64,000 nucleotides of DNA, taken from contig NC_054877.1 in assembly GCF_018320785.1 (NCBI RefSeq), positions 41,314,151 to 41,378,150 of the forward strand, read 5' to 3'. Of the stretch, positions 44,216 to 59,100 are shown piece by piece. This DNA comes from Cheilinus undulatus. Lineage: Eukaryota; Chordata; Actinopteri; Labriformes; Labridae. A program made the translations under genes and the position numbers. Each line of letters opens with the position of its first letter. Position 1 is the stretch's first letter. Below the pieces are notes generated by a model. It was not told the origin of the DNA and did no database searches. It saw only the letters and a program-made list of their open reading frames with translations.

Positions 44216-45779
44216 TTTAAGGTGATTTTCAGTTTTCACTGAACATAATGCATGTTAAGATTTCACTCAGGATAAAATAAACTACAAACTCAAATAGCCA
44301 GTCTTCTTTAACTTTATTTAGATAAAATGTCTGATCTGTGCCAAAAATCTCTAGTCAGTGGTCTCTGTAGAACACTATTTATTTATTTATTTATTCAAAA
44401 TCACATCTAAGTTAATTACGGTAAATTCTTGTTGCTTTTCTTGATGTTTTTCCTCCTACCCACTTACCTCTATTCCTCATTGTGCAGTAAAGTATTGTTC
44501 AGGAAGTACTGCAGTACTATCGGCATTGTGCTGCCTGCTGCACCTCTTCATCAATGTTTCATCCACCTGCTGGAACACCTGACGTAGGAGGGGCGGAGTC
44601 CACGCTCACTGAGTGATCACTTTACGGAAGTCACGGGCAGCTTTGACAAGCCTCGGTGGGTTAAGATGTCATGCTTCCGTGAATGACTCAAGAAACCGGT
44701 TATTTACGCCTTCAAAATAAGAGCCTGAAAAAAAAAAAAACGCAAAGCTGGTTAAATTAAAACATCGAGATGTATTGATAAAGCAATATCTTCCACTTCA
44801 TGCAGCACAGATCATGCACAGGTTCTAAGTATGATGAGCAGTTACGGACACAACTCAGCTAAAGTGTAAAATCCGCCTTAGCTAACCCTGTCCTTAATGA
44901 CGATGTACAAAAATGGTTAAAATTTCTATTTGAAAAAATTCAAGTCCTTGAATCAAGATTATTTTTTGTCATTACATTGCATTAAAACATACAGTAGTTT
45001 CATTGTAAATTTAAAAACTGTCTCAAAAAGCACCATATCAAATCTGTGGCTGGTTTGACATTCAGGTAAAAGTGGGGACTTGTCCCGGGGCTTCATGTTC
45101 CAGGGGGCTTTAAGATATAATTATTATAAAGTAGGTACACATGAAAAAACTATGTATAGGTCTAAAAATACAAAAAAAAAAAAAAAAAGCAAAAACTGAA
45201 TAAAATAGTATTAAAATAGGTTTTAGTTGACTGATCATGTTATTAGGAGGGCCATAACCCAAACAGTGAAGTTTTCAAGTTTCTGTCTCCTCTGCCTCCC
45301 TTTTGTATTTTTGTTTTTTGTGGATAAACTTTTGACCTATTGCTCCTGAGTCAGTCTTTTGTTTTTTGGATCCTAGTTAACCAAAAACTTGAGACCAAAA
45401 TGTCTTCATATAACGCTTTTAATGTTTAGGCAGACCCCTTAATGATATACTAAAACAAATAATAAGTGGATTACTATACTGTAAAGCAGCATGCAAATGT
45501 GTATTTTGTGACAGAAGAACAGATAATATAGCATAAGAAATAACAATGGGATGAGTTTAAGTTATGTTGCTCTTATAAACCAGTGCCCATTAAGATGCCA
45601 AATTTGGGTCTGTCCTGTCATTCTCTCTTTTTTCTATGATTCTTTCCTCTATATTATATTCTCTTAATTTGCTTTAAATTAACCTCTAATTTTGGTGTTT
45701 ATTCTGTTTATTTTCTTTCATTTAGTCTTTATTCGCTGTTTTTATCTTGGGCTTTTAATACAATAAAAAAACGTATATT
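44216..45779. other. Intergenic stretch before ap1g2
   Basis: Contains a (TTTA)n run near 44376-44396, a GC-richer CpG patch at 44575-44690 (GACGTAGGAGGGGCGGAG) that could be regulatory, and a poly-A run near 45172-45188. No exon supported. Confidence 0.4.
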
Positions 45780-46019
45780 TTTTTGATGTTGAGTTTTGCA
45801 ATAGCTGTGCACTTTACATGCAGAGATTCCCGTTTTTCGAATGAGTTTTATTTTGAAAGTCTTAACCGGCCGTTGTGTGGTTATTTCCGTGTACTCGACG
45901 GTTACATGGGTTCACAGTATTTGGGTTTCCAGCCAACTGTCTGCTGCCGAGTGTTGGTGGGGGCTCGGCTGAACCGGTTCACATTTTAAAACCTTGGGGG
46001 CTGTCTGAACGGCGTAGAG
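45780..46019 (+). promoter_or_regulatory. ap1g2: Probable ap1g2 promoter and non-coding exon 1
   Basis: Because coding exon 1 starts at a splice acceptor (AG at 47188-47189, ATG at 47194), a 5' non-coding exon must exist. The best candidate ends at 46019 before the donor GTATGT at 46020-46025. The preceding sequence is locally richer in CpG (CCGGCCG, GGCGTAG, CTCGGCTGAACCGG) than the AT-rich DNA around it, as expected of a promoter. The exon 5' boundary cannot be set from sequence. Confidence 0.45.
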
Positions 46020-47193
46020 GTATGTTAATGTTTTATAGTTTAAACCGTTTACATAGACAGGTTTGGATGCTAACTCGGCTAGCTTTTTAGCTCCACAGTC
46101 TCACAGAGCAGGCTTGACAGCATCTGCAAGGTTAGCTCTGCTCTGCTTGGACAGTTTGCTAGCCCCCGACTCATTTCACCAACCTTTAACATCGACTGGA
46201 GGAGTGTTGAACTAATTTATCTGTTAACTTGTGAACAGAAATGTATTATTTCAAAGTTATTTAGTGTTACAGACGCTAATATTTGACAGTAACTTTCTAT
46301 TAGAGCTGCCTAAGGAGTTAAAACGCAGCAGCAGTCTGTCAGTAGAAACAGAGGTCAGTTAACAAGACTTGTGTGACATTTTAAGTTTTTGAGTATTTTA
46401 TTTAAATATATAAACAGCGAATGTTTTCTTATACTACAGAACATGTCTTATACATGTTTTATATTGTAGTATCAGCTGTGCCTGTACATATGGGGGCGTT
46501 ATAAATACAGGAAGTTAAATAGAGCATAGTAGGGTTGTGTAGTTTTGTAGATATTTGATATCCTGTTATCTTACAAAATCAACAGTATCGAAATATACTG
46601 AAGCTTTAAAAAAGACTTCTTTGTTATATTTCAACCCACTGCTGCTGCAAGGAAAAGAAAGAGAGCACTGTCCTTAGAGAACAAAATGCACTGACATTTT
46701 GGTGCTGAGATGTTGGCAGACAGATTTTTGATTTTTATGATTCTTGCAGAAATCAAATTATGTTGACACCTGATTTAACATAACAGCAACAAAGATGTAA
46801 GTCTAAGGCACCAAATGTTAGGTTATTTCTTCTTTATTACAGAAGAGTTTCAGGCAAATTCCTCCACACTATCTAATATTTTGTTTGAGTGTATCATTTA
46901 AAAGTCATAGTATTAATAAGGTGACATAGTATTGCATTTTTTGACAACCTCACACAGTGAACAGAACTCCACATGCAGTTTTTGTAATATACTGACCAGT
47001 AATTACCCAATATTAAGGACTTTTATGCTTGTTGCATTGGCATCGAAACCAATTTCTATTCATTGTTTGCAACTTTTGTCATTTCTGGAAATCCTTGATC
47101 ACCAGTCTTCTCACTGAAATGCTTTCTTCTCTTTTACTCTTTATTTCAACACCACATCCATACACATCTATCCACCCACCCACACACAGAGCC

Positions 47194-50100
47194 ATGTCTC
47201 CATCAGTCCCCCTCCAGGAGATGATACGGGCCATTAGGTCTGCCAGGACGCAGTGCGAGGAGCGCGGCGTCATCCAGAGGGAGTGTGCCGCCATCCGGGC
47301 TCAGTTCAGACAATCGGACAACGGTAGTCGATCACACAACCTGGCCAAGCTGCTCTACGTGCACATGCTGGGCTACCCCGCTCACTTTGGTCAGGTGAGG
47401 GGATTTCACTAATGCCTGTCATGGGTTTGCTTGTATTAAGAGTTCACTGTCGTTGCAACACTGTGAGCTGTGGTTGATTCCCTCAAGCAAAGTCTCCAGC
47501 ATGGCTAACCCACGTCTGAAAAAACTGGGCCACTGAATCCCACTTGAAGCTGCAAAGAGGGAGAAATTTCCCTCTTGGCATTGGTAGTGTTAGTGTTTCC
47601 AGTATAAGGAGTTGCTTTTCTTCCTGTTAGATGGAGTGTGTTCGGATGATAGCCAGCCCTCGCTACAGTGAGAAGCGTGTGGGGTACCTGGGAGCCATGA
47701 TGCTGCTGGATGAGAAGCAGGATGCCAGTTTGCTCATCACCAACTCCATCAAGAAGTAAAGGCTGTCATTTTGACTTGAGATCTATGGCTTTTATTCTCT
47801 TTGATGAAGCATTTATATGATAGAAAGAAAGATGAACAAAGGAGATAATAGACCATCTATTTTGATCTTTTCTTAAACTTTTCCTCATAGTTCTGAAATA
47901 TAAGAATCTAACCCCACTTATTTAATAAAACAGATAATGAATGGCCTATAATGCATTATTAAAGAGTTGTAATGAACAATAAAGAACTTTCCAGTCACTG
48001 ATTTATATAACTGAATGAGAAGTGATAACTTCCACTTGATAATGATATTCTCTAAGTTTTTCATTTTTTTTTAAACCATGACCCTTTTAAATACTACATT
48101 TAAAAAGATAGATTCTGTCATTTTAATCATTGATAATATCAAAATGCCTAAAAAGAGCTACAGATCGTCAGTCACATTTTTATTGTCAGCTTTGCTGTTT
48201 TAAGAGTTTGCCTGCACTTTTTTCTCATTAAAACCAAGAACTTACCAAAGTGACACCATCCAGTTGGTTAGTCAGTTAGTTGGGTGATGAAATCTTCAGC
48301 CATAGGACTCTCAACAGGTTTTAACATTATCCTTAAAGGTGCAGTGTGTAATATTTAGCCTATTAGCATTTAGCAAAACGAGCTTGGTTAAAATGAAACA
48401 TAACATTTCTAAGCAGATTGATCTCAATTAGTGTTGTCATCTGATAACAGATTTTTTAAATTTATGTTTTAAATTTACTCAGAATAAGCCTTTTATTCAT
48501 ACATACATAACTTCACTAAATTTCAAGCAGAGCTGAAGGATAAGTTATTATCTAACTGAGTGTATTTATTATTAGTGTAACAGTTCACAAAGTTAAACTA
48601 ATGATTTTGAACATTTGAAATATATGTAACTCTGCTTAGAATGAGGTATTAGTCCGTAAGATCATACTGGAAATGTAAACCATTAATATTGTTTATTCCA
48701 GTAGTAAATGTTCAATCCTAACAGTAGAAACTTACATAATGTGTGTTTAAGTTGAGAAATTGTATGATGATTTGATCAGTTAAATCAGTGTATATTTTTT
48801 CCTCTAAAATAATGACTAAAAATGTTCGTCTGCTACCATTTTTTCCTCAAGAAAGACTAGACTAGGAGTAGCTTAAAACATCTTTGGTGATAAAAATAAA
48901 CTATACAGGTTTAAAATGACTGAAATATGACTAGAACTAAAAGTAATTTAAGTTTAAGACTAGATTGAAAACAGCTGCCAAAACTAGTTTACACATTTGT
49001 GACAATGTCATAGTTAAAAGATAAGTGTGATAACGGACAAAAGTACACTGTCAGAAAAGAGTTTCCACAAAAGAGAAAAATTGGGAGAATCATTAGAAAG
49101 TCAAAGAAGTTCACAGAATTATTGTATCTGTCAGATGATTTAAAAATCATAACATTTTTTGCTGTGTTACAGACTGATAAACCCCATTATTTGTGTGTTT
49201 TCCAGTGACCTCTCTCACAGTAATCAGTACGTGCAGTCTCTGGCTCTGTGCACACTGGCCTGCATGGGTTCAGCTGAGATGTGCAGAGATCTGGCGCCAG
49301 AGATCGACCGTCTGCTCCGAGCCTCCAACTCCTACATCAAAAAGAAGGTGAGAGGGGGGTACAGGGTTATTGTTTTTCTCTTTCTCAGAGCAGCTGTTCA
49401 GTCAAATTTAGACCACTTTCTCTGCAGTGACTATTGATTTTTTCTAAACTGTTTACAATTACAAGGTTATTTATATAATTACCCGTGTGAGATACATGTA
49501 CTGCATTAGTCTTGTTTGTCTTCCAAAAGAAGAGGAATTTTGTACACATGGTTTTATATGCACTGTAGCACAAAATTTTAGGGTTGAGTTTTGCCTTTTA
49601 ATCTGATGTGATATTACTCATAGTCTGTGTTTTCTGTAAAGCCAGCTGTAAACAGATTTAATTCCTAGTCCTTACAGGAAACTTTAAACATATTAAAGTG
49701 CAGTGTTGATGTGTTTATGTTGTTTGTTCCTCCAGGCTGCTCTCTGTGCGGTTCATATTGTGAGGAAAGTCAACGAGCTCGGGGAGCTCTTCGCCCCAGC
49801 AGCTCGATCCCTCCTCTCAGAGAAAAACCACGGTCTGATCCCCCTCTTTGACACACCTAACTTTGCTACATGTTGTTAACTTGACACACCAATACCCATA
49901 TATCCCATGATCCCTCATGGATTTGTCTGTGTTTACTGGTAGGTGTGTTACATGGTGCTGTGGTGCTCATCACTGAGCTGTGTGAGAGGAATCCAGAGAC
50001 TCTGGAGCGCTTCAGAAAGGTATGGGAGTTACAAACATAAACACTTCTCTACATCTGATAAGTCCTAAAGCTCTAAACTCTCTTTCTTAATCCTTTTGTT

Positions 50101-53100
50101 GCAAACATGTTGTACTTTGTGTGTCTCAGACAGTACCAGATCTGGTTCAGATCATGAAGGGTTTGGTCATCTCGGGTTATTCTCCAGAGCATGACGTTGC
50201 AGGAATCAGTGATCCCTTCCTACAGGTCAGTCTGGACTCTACTACAGCCAAACCCACCCTCATGCTCCATCGTATCCATGTGTTATAGATTAATAAAAGT
50301 TACAAGAAAGTAAAACAAAACTTTAAGGGTTTTTGTGTAAGAACCGTCTTGTGCCAATATGAAGTAGATGCAGCTATCTGGGGACAACATAAAAAGACAG
50401 TTTTTGAGATATTTTTATCATATTTTCAGCTGTTTATCTTATGAAAAGAAAAGGTAAAGACTGGTGTTGACTCAGGAAAATGTAGCTCAAACTCAAAGTG
50501 TCAAATACAACTTTCTATTTTCATCTTTTTCCACATTTAATGCATTGAGTTTTTTAAATCACGTTGTAGCGGGGCAGCAGATAGATGCTACTCACCTTAG
50601 CATTCTCCTGCTCCCACAGAGATGGTAGACCACTTAAGAAATTGCAGGTAGCTCATATTTTAATTAATTAATTAATACATTTGAGCTCAAAGTATCAATA
50701 TTTTTTGGTGCTTTAACAGCAAGACGTGTGACTTCCTCTCAAAGCTACAATATGTAGAATTACAATGACTTTAATTTAAAATTACTATTCCCTTTTTATA
50801 TTTATCTTTTAGTTGAGTTGAGCCACAGTGGCCTGTGGCTCATTTAAAGTATCATAACCAAGATTTGAGCCATAAAATACATCTGAAATGTGCCCCCCTT
50901 GAGTTGGGTATCCCTTCACATCTGAATAAAAGCGGTTGCTAAAAGACAGATAACAAGGACTACAGCGTTTGTCAGGAAGATTATATATAATCACGATGAT
51001 CTTGTTTTCATGATCGTGGGAAGAAGAAATCGTGACTCAATTTATTGCCCAAGATATGTATTAAGATATTTCCCTGATTTAGTTTCAGTTGGCAGAGATT
51101 GATATCCCCTTTTAAGTGTGCCTTTTTTGGTGTCTTTCGCTCTCGCCATCATTGATAAATTTATACTCTCGTATTTCCTCTTTTGTGGCTGATTTATTGC
51201 ATACAAATAACTTCCTGTCTTGTGTTCTCTCTCTGCGGCCTCGACCTTCAGGTTCGCATCTTGAGGTTGCTGAGGATTCTGGGCCGCAACAATGAACCAG
51301 CCAGTGATGCCATGAATGACCTACTAGCTCAGGTACAAGACTCAATTTCACAAAGCTAACAAAAAAAACTTGAAATAAAGCTTTTGTTAATTGTAGTTTA
51401 CTTTGCAAAACAACTGACTGTCATCTAATTGACATAGCCCCTTTATTTCTTTCTTCAAAATGTATTTCAGGTCTGTGTTACCTTACAGATAAATGGATGG
51501 ATGTTATTTTACAGTTTTGTATTAACATGTTTGACTTCTACAGGTGGCAACTAATACAGACAGCACAAAGACTGTTGGTAATGCTGTGCTGTACGAGACA
51601 GTTCTCACTGTGTTAGACATCAAGTCAGAGAGCGGCCTCAGGGTGAGTCCTTGGCAACACTTCCTGAAAAGGTTTTCATTCATTCAAAAATTACAACAAG
51701 TTACCACTGAATAGCTCACGGTTATTTTTTCTAAACTTGTGCCACAGGTTTTGGCTGTGAACATTCTGGGAAGATTTCTCCTGAACAATGACAGAAACAT
51801 TCGGTGAGGTTTTGTTTTCATTCATTTTTTTCCTCTTTGGATTCCTGTTTACAGTGTAGGACAGTGTAGGAGTATTAGCAAACTGCTCTTAAACCACCAA
51901 TGAAGAAGAGGAGGAAGAAGAAACGTGGGCTTTTTTCACTTTTTCCCCCCATATGTTGATCTTTTGACACTTTAATTTCTTTAAAATTTGTTAAAACCCT
52001 CTGACAGATATTAGGGGTGACCAGTAGCACTGATTTATGAAAAAAAAATAAGGAAAATTTGAGATATGAGGTTTTGGCCTGATGGCAGTGGTATAATACG
52101 AAACACTAGGTATGATACAAAAGATAAAAGAATGAATGCTTTTTTCTGCACTTTAGTCCTAACTCAAGGAAAAAGAAGGAAAATGTCAAGAGAATGTCGG
52201 GCATTGTGGCTTTTAGTTCTTCGAGGAATGATGATGATATATGATTGATATAATGAGTTAGATGAGACATTAGAAACCATGGAAGAGATACAATATGATA
52301 ATTCAGGTACACCATTAATACATAAGATGTGCGATACATTCAGTACTATATGGAAATTTGTATATGATGATGTAAGATAAAATTAATTTGGAAATATGTC
52401 TTCAGTGTTGCAAATTTAGCTTCCTCCACTGTTCATCCAATAAGTCAAGAGAACAAAAAAACATTCATCTTCAAACAAACAAAATACTGCATGTTTCACA
52501 GGATCTGCACTGAAGTACAACAAAATAAAGAAAGGAAATAAATAAGAACACCATCACAATATTCAATTCACATTCACAAACTCTCCTTCCTTTACTTCTC
52601 TCCTATCTTCCCCTTTATCCTCTCTTATCTCTCTGGGTCATTTTACTGTTTCCATTCCACACGGCCAAATGGCAAACTCAGTGCAGCCACAGAGAGAAAC
52701 CTCCCTGAGCTCACCAACTCTCCTGGAGCCTCAGCAGCAGCAGCTCTGTGTCAGCCTGAGGGGCTGATCTCTTCATTTTTGGCTCTGTCATTTTTTTGGA
52801 TCAGGCAGTTTGGAGTTCCTTCAGGGTTTTGTTATGTTACTTGTTTTTGAGTTTGCCTCCATGGTGGCTGTGTGGTCAGGCAGGCCTGTCTGGTTCTACA
52901 TGCAGCGCTCTGAACCTCTCTGCAGCTGAGCAACAGTAATAGGACTGGTTTATTCCTCTGAGTACTGTGCAGCTGGATAACATCTCCCCCTGTAATCTTA
53001 TAAATACTTCATGAGTTCATGAGACATTTCAAGTGGAAGGATTAATTATTTACCATGCATAGTTCACAAAGTTAAGTTGTACTTTAGTGTCTGTATGTCT

Positions 53101-56100
53101 AAACTGGGATTTGAAGGTTAATAATCTTTTTAGACTAAGAGAGTAAAGGTTTTTTTTTTTTTATCAAGATGCAGGATAAAGATGTAAAAAAATGTTATCT
53201 TCGTTTTTGTGTGTTCTCTATGCACATTTAGGTACATTGCCATGATCTCTCTTCAGAAGATTGTTGGGACAGACCACAATGCAGTGCAGCGCCACAGGGG
53301 GACTATCGTGGACTGCCTGAAGGACCAGGATGCATCCGTCAAACGGTAAATTTCACGTTGTCATTGCTCTTTAGAGACAGCTGGATTTTAACAGATGTTT
53401 GTTTGGTGGGTTTGTTAGGCACATGTTTACAACTGCTTGCTTGCACTATAGTAACTCACTGTATATTGGTACTGATCAGTCCTTGCTTCGTCATCTGCAG
53501 CTGGTCCAAAATGCAGCTGCACGTCTTCAGGGAAGAGTGATGTGATCATATCACAAGAATTTTAGCGTCCCTCCATTAGCTTTTTGTCAGCTTCAGGATC
53601 CAGTTTAAGATTCTTTTACTGGTTATTAAAACATTGCACAGGATAGCCCCATAATACTTGTCGGAGTTGTTGCACCGTTATACTCCAGTCAGAGCACTGT
53701 AGTTAGCATATCAAATGCCTTTTAGATGATCTGATTTTTCACTTGAACTAGATGCAGCAGGAACAGAACTTTAAATTATGTTTTAATCCATATTTCACTT
53801 GTCTTAGTCCTGGATGATCAAGACAAGCGGGCTGTGACTGTCTCTCTCCAGGCAGAAACTGTTTAATCCCTCGTGTCTTTTAGCATTTTAAGGCTAAAGT
53901 TCAGGAAAGTATCTGTTGATAGACATGTTCATTTCCCTCCTATTCTGTCATCATTGAAGACTTTTATTTTGAAGAGCAACATCAGGATATTGAGTGTTTT
54001 CTCGGGAGAGAGACTTAACTTCACATTTATCAGAAAATGAGTTATAAGGAATACCTGAAGAGTTCAATACAGGATGAGGAAATGAAACTGAGACATTTTA
54101 GCTCTAATCTGTCAAACAAAAAAAAAAGCAATTTTTAAATTTGAGAGGATTTATTTCTTGTGAGTGGGTTTGGCTTCAGATCATTCAACCAACATGCCCA
54201 CACCATCCTGCATCACTGCCTCATGTTTTTTGACCGAAATTTGACCTGGTGGTTCATAACATAAAGCCCTGTCATACAACAAAAATGAAATACTGATTTT
54301 TTTAATCACTTTACAGGGACTTTAATGATCAACATCTGTTGCACAGTCCTACACAAAGCTTCAGGTTTAATCTCAGTAAAACATGCTTACTCCCATAATT
54401 AAAAATGTTAAGTGCATTATCAGTCAGGTCATGCTGACCATGAGAGCATCAGAAAGAGTTGGAACATTTTAGGAACAATCATAGCCTTTTAATGTCTGTA
54501 ATGCAACATCTCATATCAGCAGTAATTTTGTTTGATCAGGTACTCAAACAAGTTTAAGCAGAGTGGTTTCTGATCATAAACATCTTTGGTCAAATGAAGA
54601 ATTTTAATGGGTGCAGTAGGACTGAACATGGATTTCACCCACTATATTGAATCTATATGGAATAACCAACAATAATCCTATCTGTTAAACCCTTCAGTCG
54701 TGCGTTGGATCTCTCCTTGGCGTTGGTGTCAGCCTCCAACATCCGCTCCATGATGAAGGAGCTGCTACTCTTCCTCTCCTCCTGTCCTCCTGAGCTCCGC
54801 TCTCAGGCTGCCAGCGGTATATTCAATGCTGCAGAGAGGTGAGGGACCCACTTCACTTCTTTATCTATGCATGCACACACACACACACACACACACTTAT
54901 GTGCATGTGAGGAGTTTAATGTGCTCCGTTGTCTCCAGCTGTGATAATATAATGTGAGCATTAATGTGATGCAGCTGTTTAAGTGTTATGGCTGTTACAA
55001 ATGGAGTCTGTGCTTAAGTTTACTGTGTCTACATGTTTCACTCTGTTTGTCTCCACTCTCAGTGACACCCCCGTCTCTTTTAGACATGATGAATAGCACT
55101 CTCTGTTTCTATTTTATATCACTCTGGCTCTTAATGCTTTCTGCTTTAGTGGGATGTACATGTAGGGGGGATACAGATGTACCAGTGAGTGTGTGAGACT
55201 CCCACTTCAACACCACTGAGTGTGTGTCTCTGTCTCTGTCAGGTATGCTCCCTCCCAGCGCTGGCACATTGACACCATCCTGCATGTCCTCACCACGGTA
55301 AATACAGACTGAGCTGCTCACTCTGCTGCACTCTGCTTTAGACCCTGTTTACATCTGGTGCTTACATGAATCCTGGTGATTCACTCAGCTGTTAACAACC
55401 TTGAAATGCACCTTTACATGGGTTTTGAATCAAAAGTTATCAAATTTAGAAAGCTTTTCTACAGATGATATATTTAAGAGAACCCAAGTATGTTAAAAGT
55501 ATGTTCTGTGTTTTGATAAAACCTGGGAATCAATTACATTTAAGCTTATCCATACTCTTATTGAGTCTCACAGAGGTCTGTGATGTGAATTTTATCTCAT
55601 CACTGGTGCAAAAACAAACATAAGGTCTTGCAGGAACCATTAGGCCAAAGCACATCAGCATTGTGCATCAAATTAAATCAAAATGTGGTACCATCAAATG
55701 TCCCCTTGAAGAAACAAAGACTCCGGCTGCTCTGGGAGTCGCATCTAATCAAAACACTGGCTTCAGTTGCTACATCTGCTCAGATCAGCTCTCACAAGTG
55801 CTCCAAAACTTTGTTGCAAGTCCTGTTAGTTAAAAACTGGTGAAATAACCAGAATAAAACCTCATTAGCAGATATACCAAGCGGATTGCCAGGTATTATG
55901 ATGCGTCAAGGTCACTTTAGTAAAAATGACAATGAGCCAAATTTAAGTGAAGCTCAGTTCAGACCAAAGATTTTCGACAGGACAAGATCATTGTAGAAAT
56001 TTACTGCCAATAGTTGCATCTGTCTGAACCGAGCCATTGCAACTCATATCTATTTCATTAGATAAGATTATGCTGTGAATTTTGAAAATGATCACGTCTT

Positions 56101-59100
56101 TTTTTCTTTAACTTTTCCCATGGAAACGTCAGCCTGTAAGCACTCCTGTTCCCTCTATCAGCTGTGCACATAAACAGGATATATGGCGCTTTATGAGATA
56201 GTGCATGGGAAATTCAAGGCTGTAGGAGCATTATTTTTCCGTGGATAATTAATTATTCTCAGCAGATATCTTATTTATGACAAGACCGAGCTAGAAAAGT
56301 ATTTTTGCGTTTGTATTTGCGGTGAAATTTAGCTGTCATGCTGCAATGTTGATGACAGTGAGTTAGTGATGAGCAGGAATCTAACAGCCTGATATTATGC
56401 ATTACCAAGTTGATAAAGATGCAGGAGAAACAAACAGTTAATGTGCAATTCTGCCCCCTTGAAGAGGCAGATTTATTGTTCAGTAACTTCAGAAATAGAC
56501 TTCTTTAAATTGAGTGTCTGTCATTACTAGGGAAATGATGCATTGTATCCTTTAGTCATAGCAGTTTAAACTGAAAGGTGTTTAGACTGTTTTAGGCCCG
56601 TCACAAGCAGTTGAGAGTTTCAGGGCGCCTCATTGCACATCTTTGATCTGAACTGAACTGAGCTTGAGACACCCTCTCTCTAGAAATTTACTCACCAAAC
56701 GTATGGATGGGGTTGCGCGGTGGGGTAAGGGGTTTATTGGGATTGAGACTTTGTGTAGTACATGTAAGGGCTGTTTAAAGCAGTTTATCACATTCTTCAA
56801 CTACAAAATGAACATCTGCTCTGAATGTTTTATTCTGAAGTGGATGTTTGGTGGTGCTAGCACTGCTTACTATATTTGACATTGTGTACACAGTGTTAAA
56901 TATAGTTGCAGAATGTGGCTAACGTGAGCATCCCTGGCACCACCGGCATCCACATGCCTTTTCTGAATTCAGTTATGTACAGCTTACAGGTGGTCATATG
57001 CACTGTATGATACCATCTGTCTACTGTACTGATTTATTAGCAGGCAGAAGAGCAAGGAGAGCAGGCCCTACAACTGGAGCTACAGCCTCAGCTAGTGGTC
57101 GAAGGTTGTGTTACAGCTTGGACACAACATTTTACAGGCATTTTGGGCATATACATATAAACATTTTGTTAAAAGGGGTAAGAAATTACTAAATCTGGTG
57201 CTGACAGACATAGAAACTAGCGTTAAACAGACTGATTTGCTTTATTGAAAATGTTTATTTTTCCATCAACTGCATCTATATTAACTGTGATAAACAGCCA
57301 CTGAGTTTTAATTCATACCTGGATTCAGAACTCATCCTTCTATATTTTATATCCCTCTATAACATGGTTCCATATTGAATAAATATATATGTCACAAATT
57401 TTCATGATCACCCACTCCAGTGCTTAGGGTTTTAACATGCTTTAAATTACATGAAAACATTACAGTTTTATAGCAAATAGTGAAAAATTTTGAATTTAGC
57501 CAAAAAATGATGCATAATTTCAATTTAAGTGTAATCAGTACCAGACAGTATATTCTGGAACAAGGCTTTCAGTTATTTTGGTAAATCTGATTTTAACCAG
57601 GAAGAGGTCTTAAATTTAAGAAAACACTCAGACTAAGACATGTCTTTATCTAATATATGTTTTCTACCCAATCTTGTATGATTGTAATCATCTTCCTTTA
57701 CAACTGTGGCATAAATATTCTCCATAATTCAGTTTTGAATTTTCTGATGGAGGACCTACAGACCTGTCTCTTATTTTATCTGATTCACTGTGATTTAATC
57801 AACTTAAGCCTTTCATTTTGCACATGGTTGCATCTTTTCTCCTCATTTGTGCTCTGGTAAGGAAGGAGTTAAGAGAGCAGCAGTGGAAATGTCTTGTTAA
57901 TTAAACTGAATCCATATCTGTAAATGGCCTTTATAATGAGAATGAACTGTGATGGAAATGTGAGCTCACCATGCCTGGGAGGATGTAGGATGACCCAAAT
58001 ACTGCAGTCAGCAGTGTAATCTAATGGAGTTAAGTGATTGTTTTTGTGATCTAATGTGTGACTGTGGTCTCTGCTCTGTCAGGCAGGGGGCGACGTGAGG
58101 GACGAGACAGTCCCAAACTTGATCCAGCTCATCACCAACGCCTCAGAGCTGCACTGTTACACCGTCCATAAACTGTACAGAGCTCTACTGACTGACATCT
58201 CCCAGGTGAGAGCATGTCTCTGCATTTCCTGTTCCCCACCAGGTACTTAATAAATGTTAGTCATCCCTCTACCTCTGGCATAATTTATGCTGGACCTTCA
58301 TTGGCCAATAAATACATCAGAGTGATTAAACTTTGCATTTACATCCCCAATTTCAAAAAGTCGGGGCCCTATGTACAACATAAATAAAAAAAGAATGCAA
58401 TGATTTGAAAATCTCAAAATCTGTATTTGATTAACAGTGGAGCAACAAACGTATCAGATGTTGAAACAGAGACATTTTACCATTTCAGTAAAAATGTTGG
58501 CTCATTTTGAATTTGATCGCAGTACAGTATATAATATCATCCAAAGGTTGTGGAGTAGCCTCAACAAAGTCCAAGTTTAAATCCATTGAGATGCTGTTGC
58601 ATGACCTTAAACAGGCCATTCATGCTTGAAAATGTGGCTGAATTAAAATAATTCTACAGAAGAGTGGGAAAAAATTCCTCCACAGCGATGTGAAAGACTC
58701 ATTGCTAGTTATCACAAACTCTTGATTGCAGTTGTTGCCGTCAAGGGGGGCACAACCAGTTATTGAGTTTAGGGAATAATTACATAGAACCAGGTAGGTT
58801 AGAATTACTTTATCCCTTAAAAAAATTAAAAAATAATCATTTTAAAACTGCATTTTGATTTTACTTAGGTTAGCTTTGTCTAATATTAGAATTAGTTTGA
58901 TGATCTGAAACATTTTAGAGTGAAAAATATGCAATAAAAAGAAACTAGTAAGAGGGCTAATACTTTTCACAGCACAGATGTCAGCTATCCAACAGCAAAA
59001 AGATAATCTTTAGGTTTTCTACAATCACGTGATCCCAAATGTCTGTTAAGGGTCAGAAAGTTGGGACAGCCATTAGGAATGAATGGTAACAGAGGATAGT

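Noticed and set aside
47029-47193. Upstream extension of the ap1g2 first coding exon
   Set aside because: The open frame continues upstream, but a consensus acceptor ends at 47189 and the protein family starts at the ATG at 47194.
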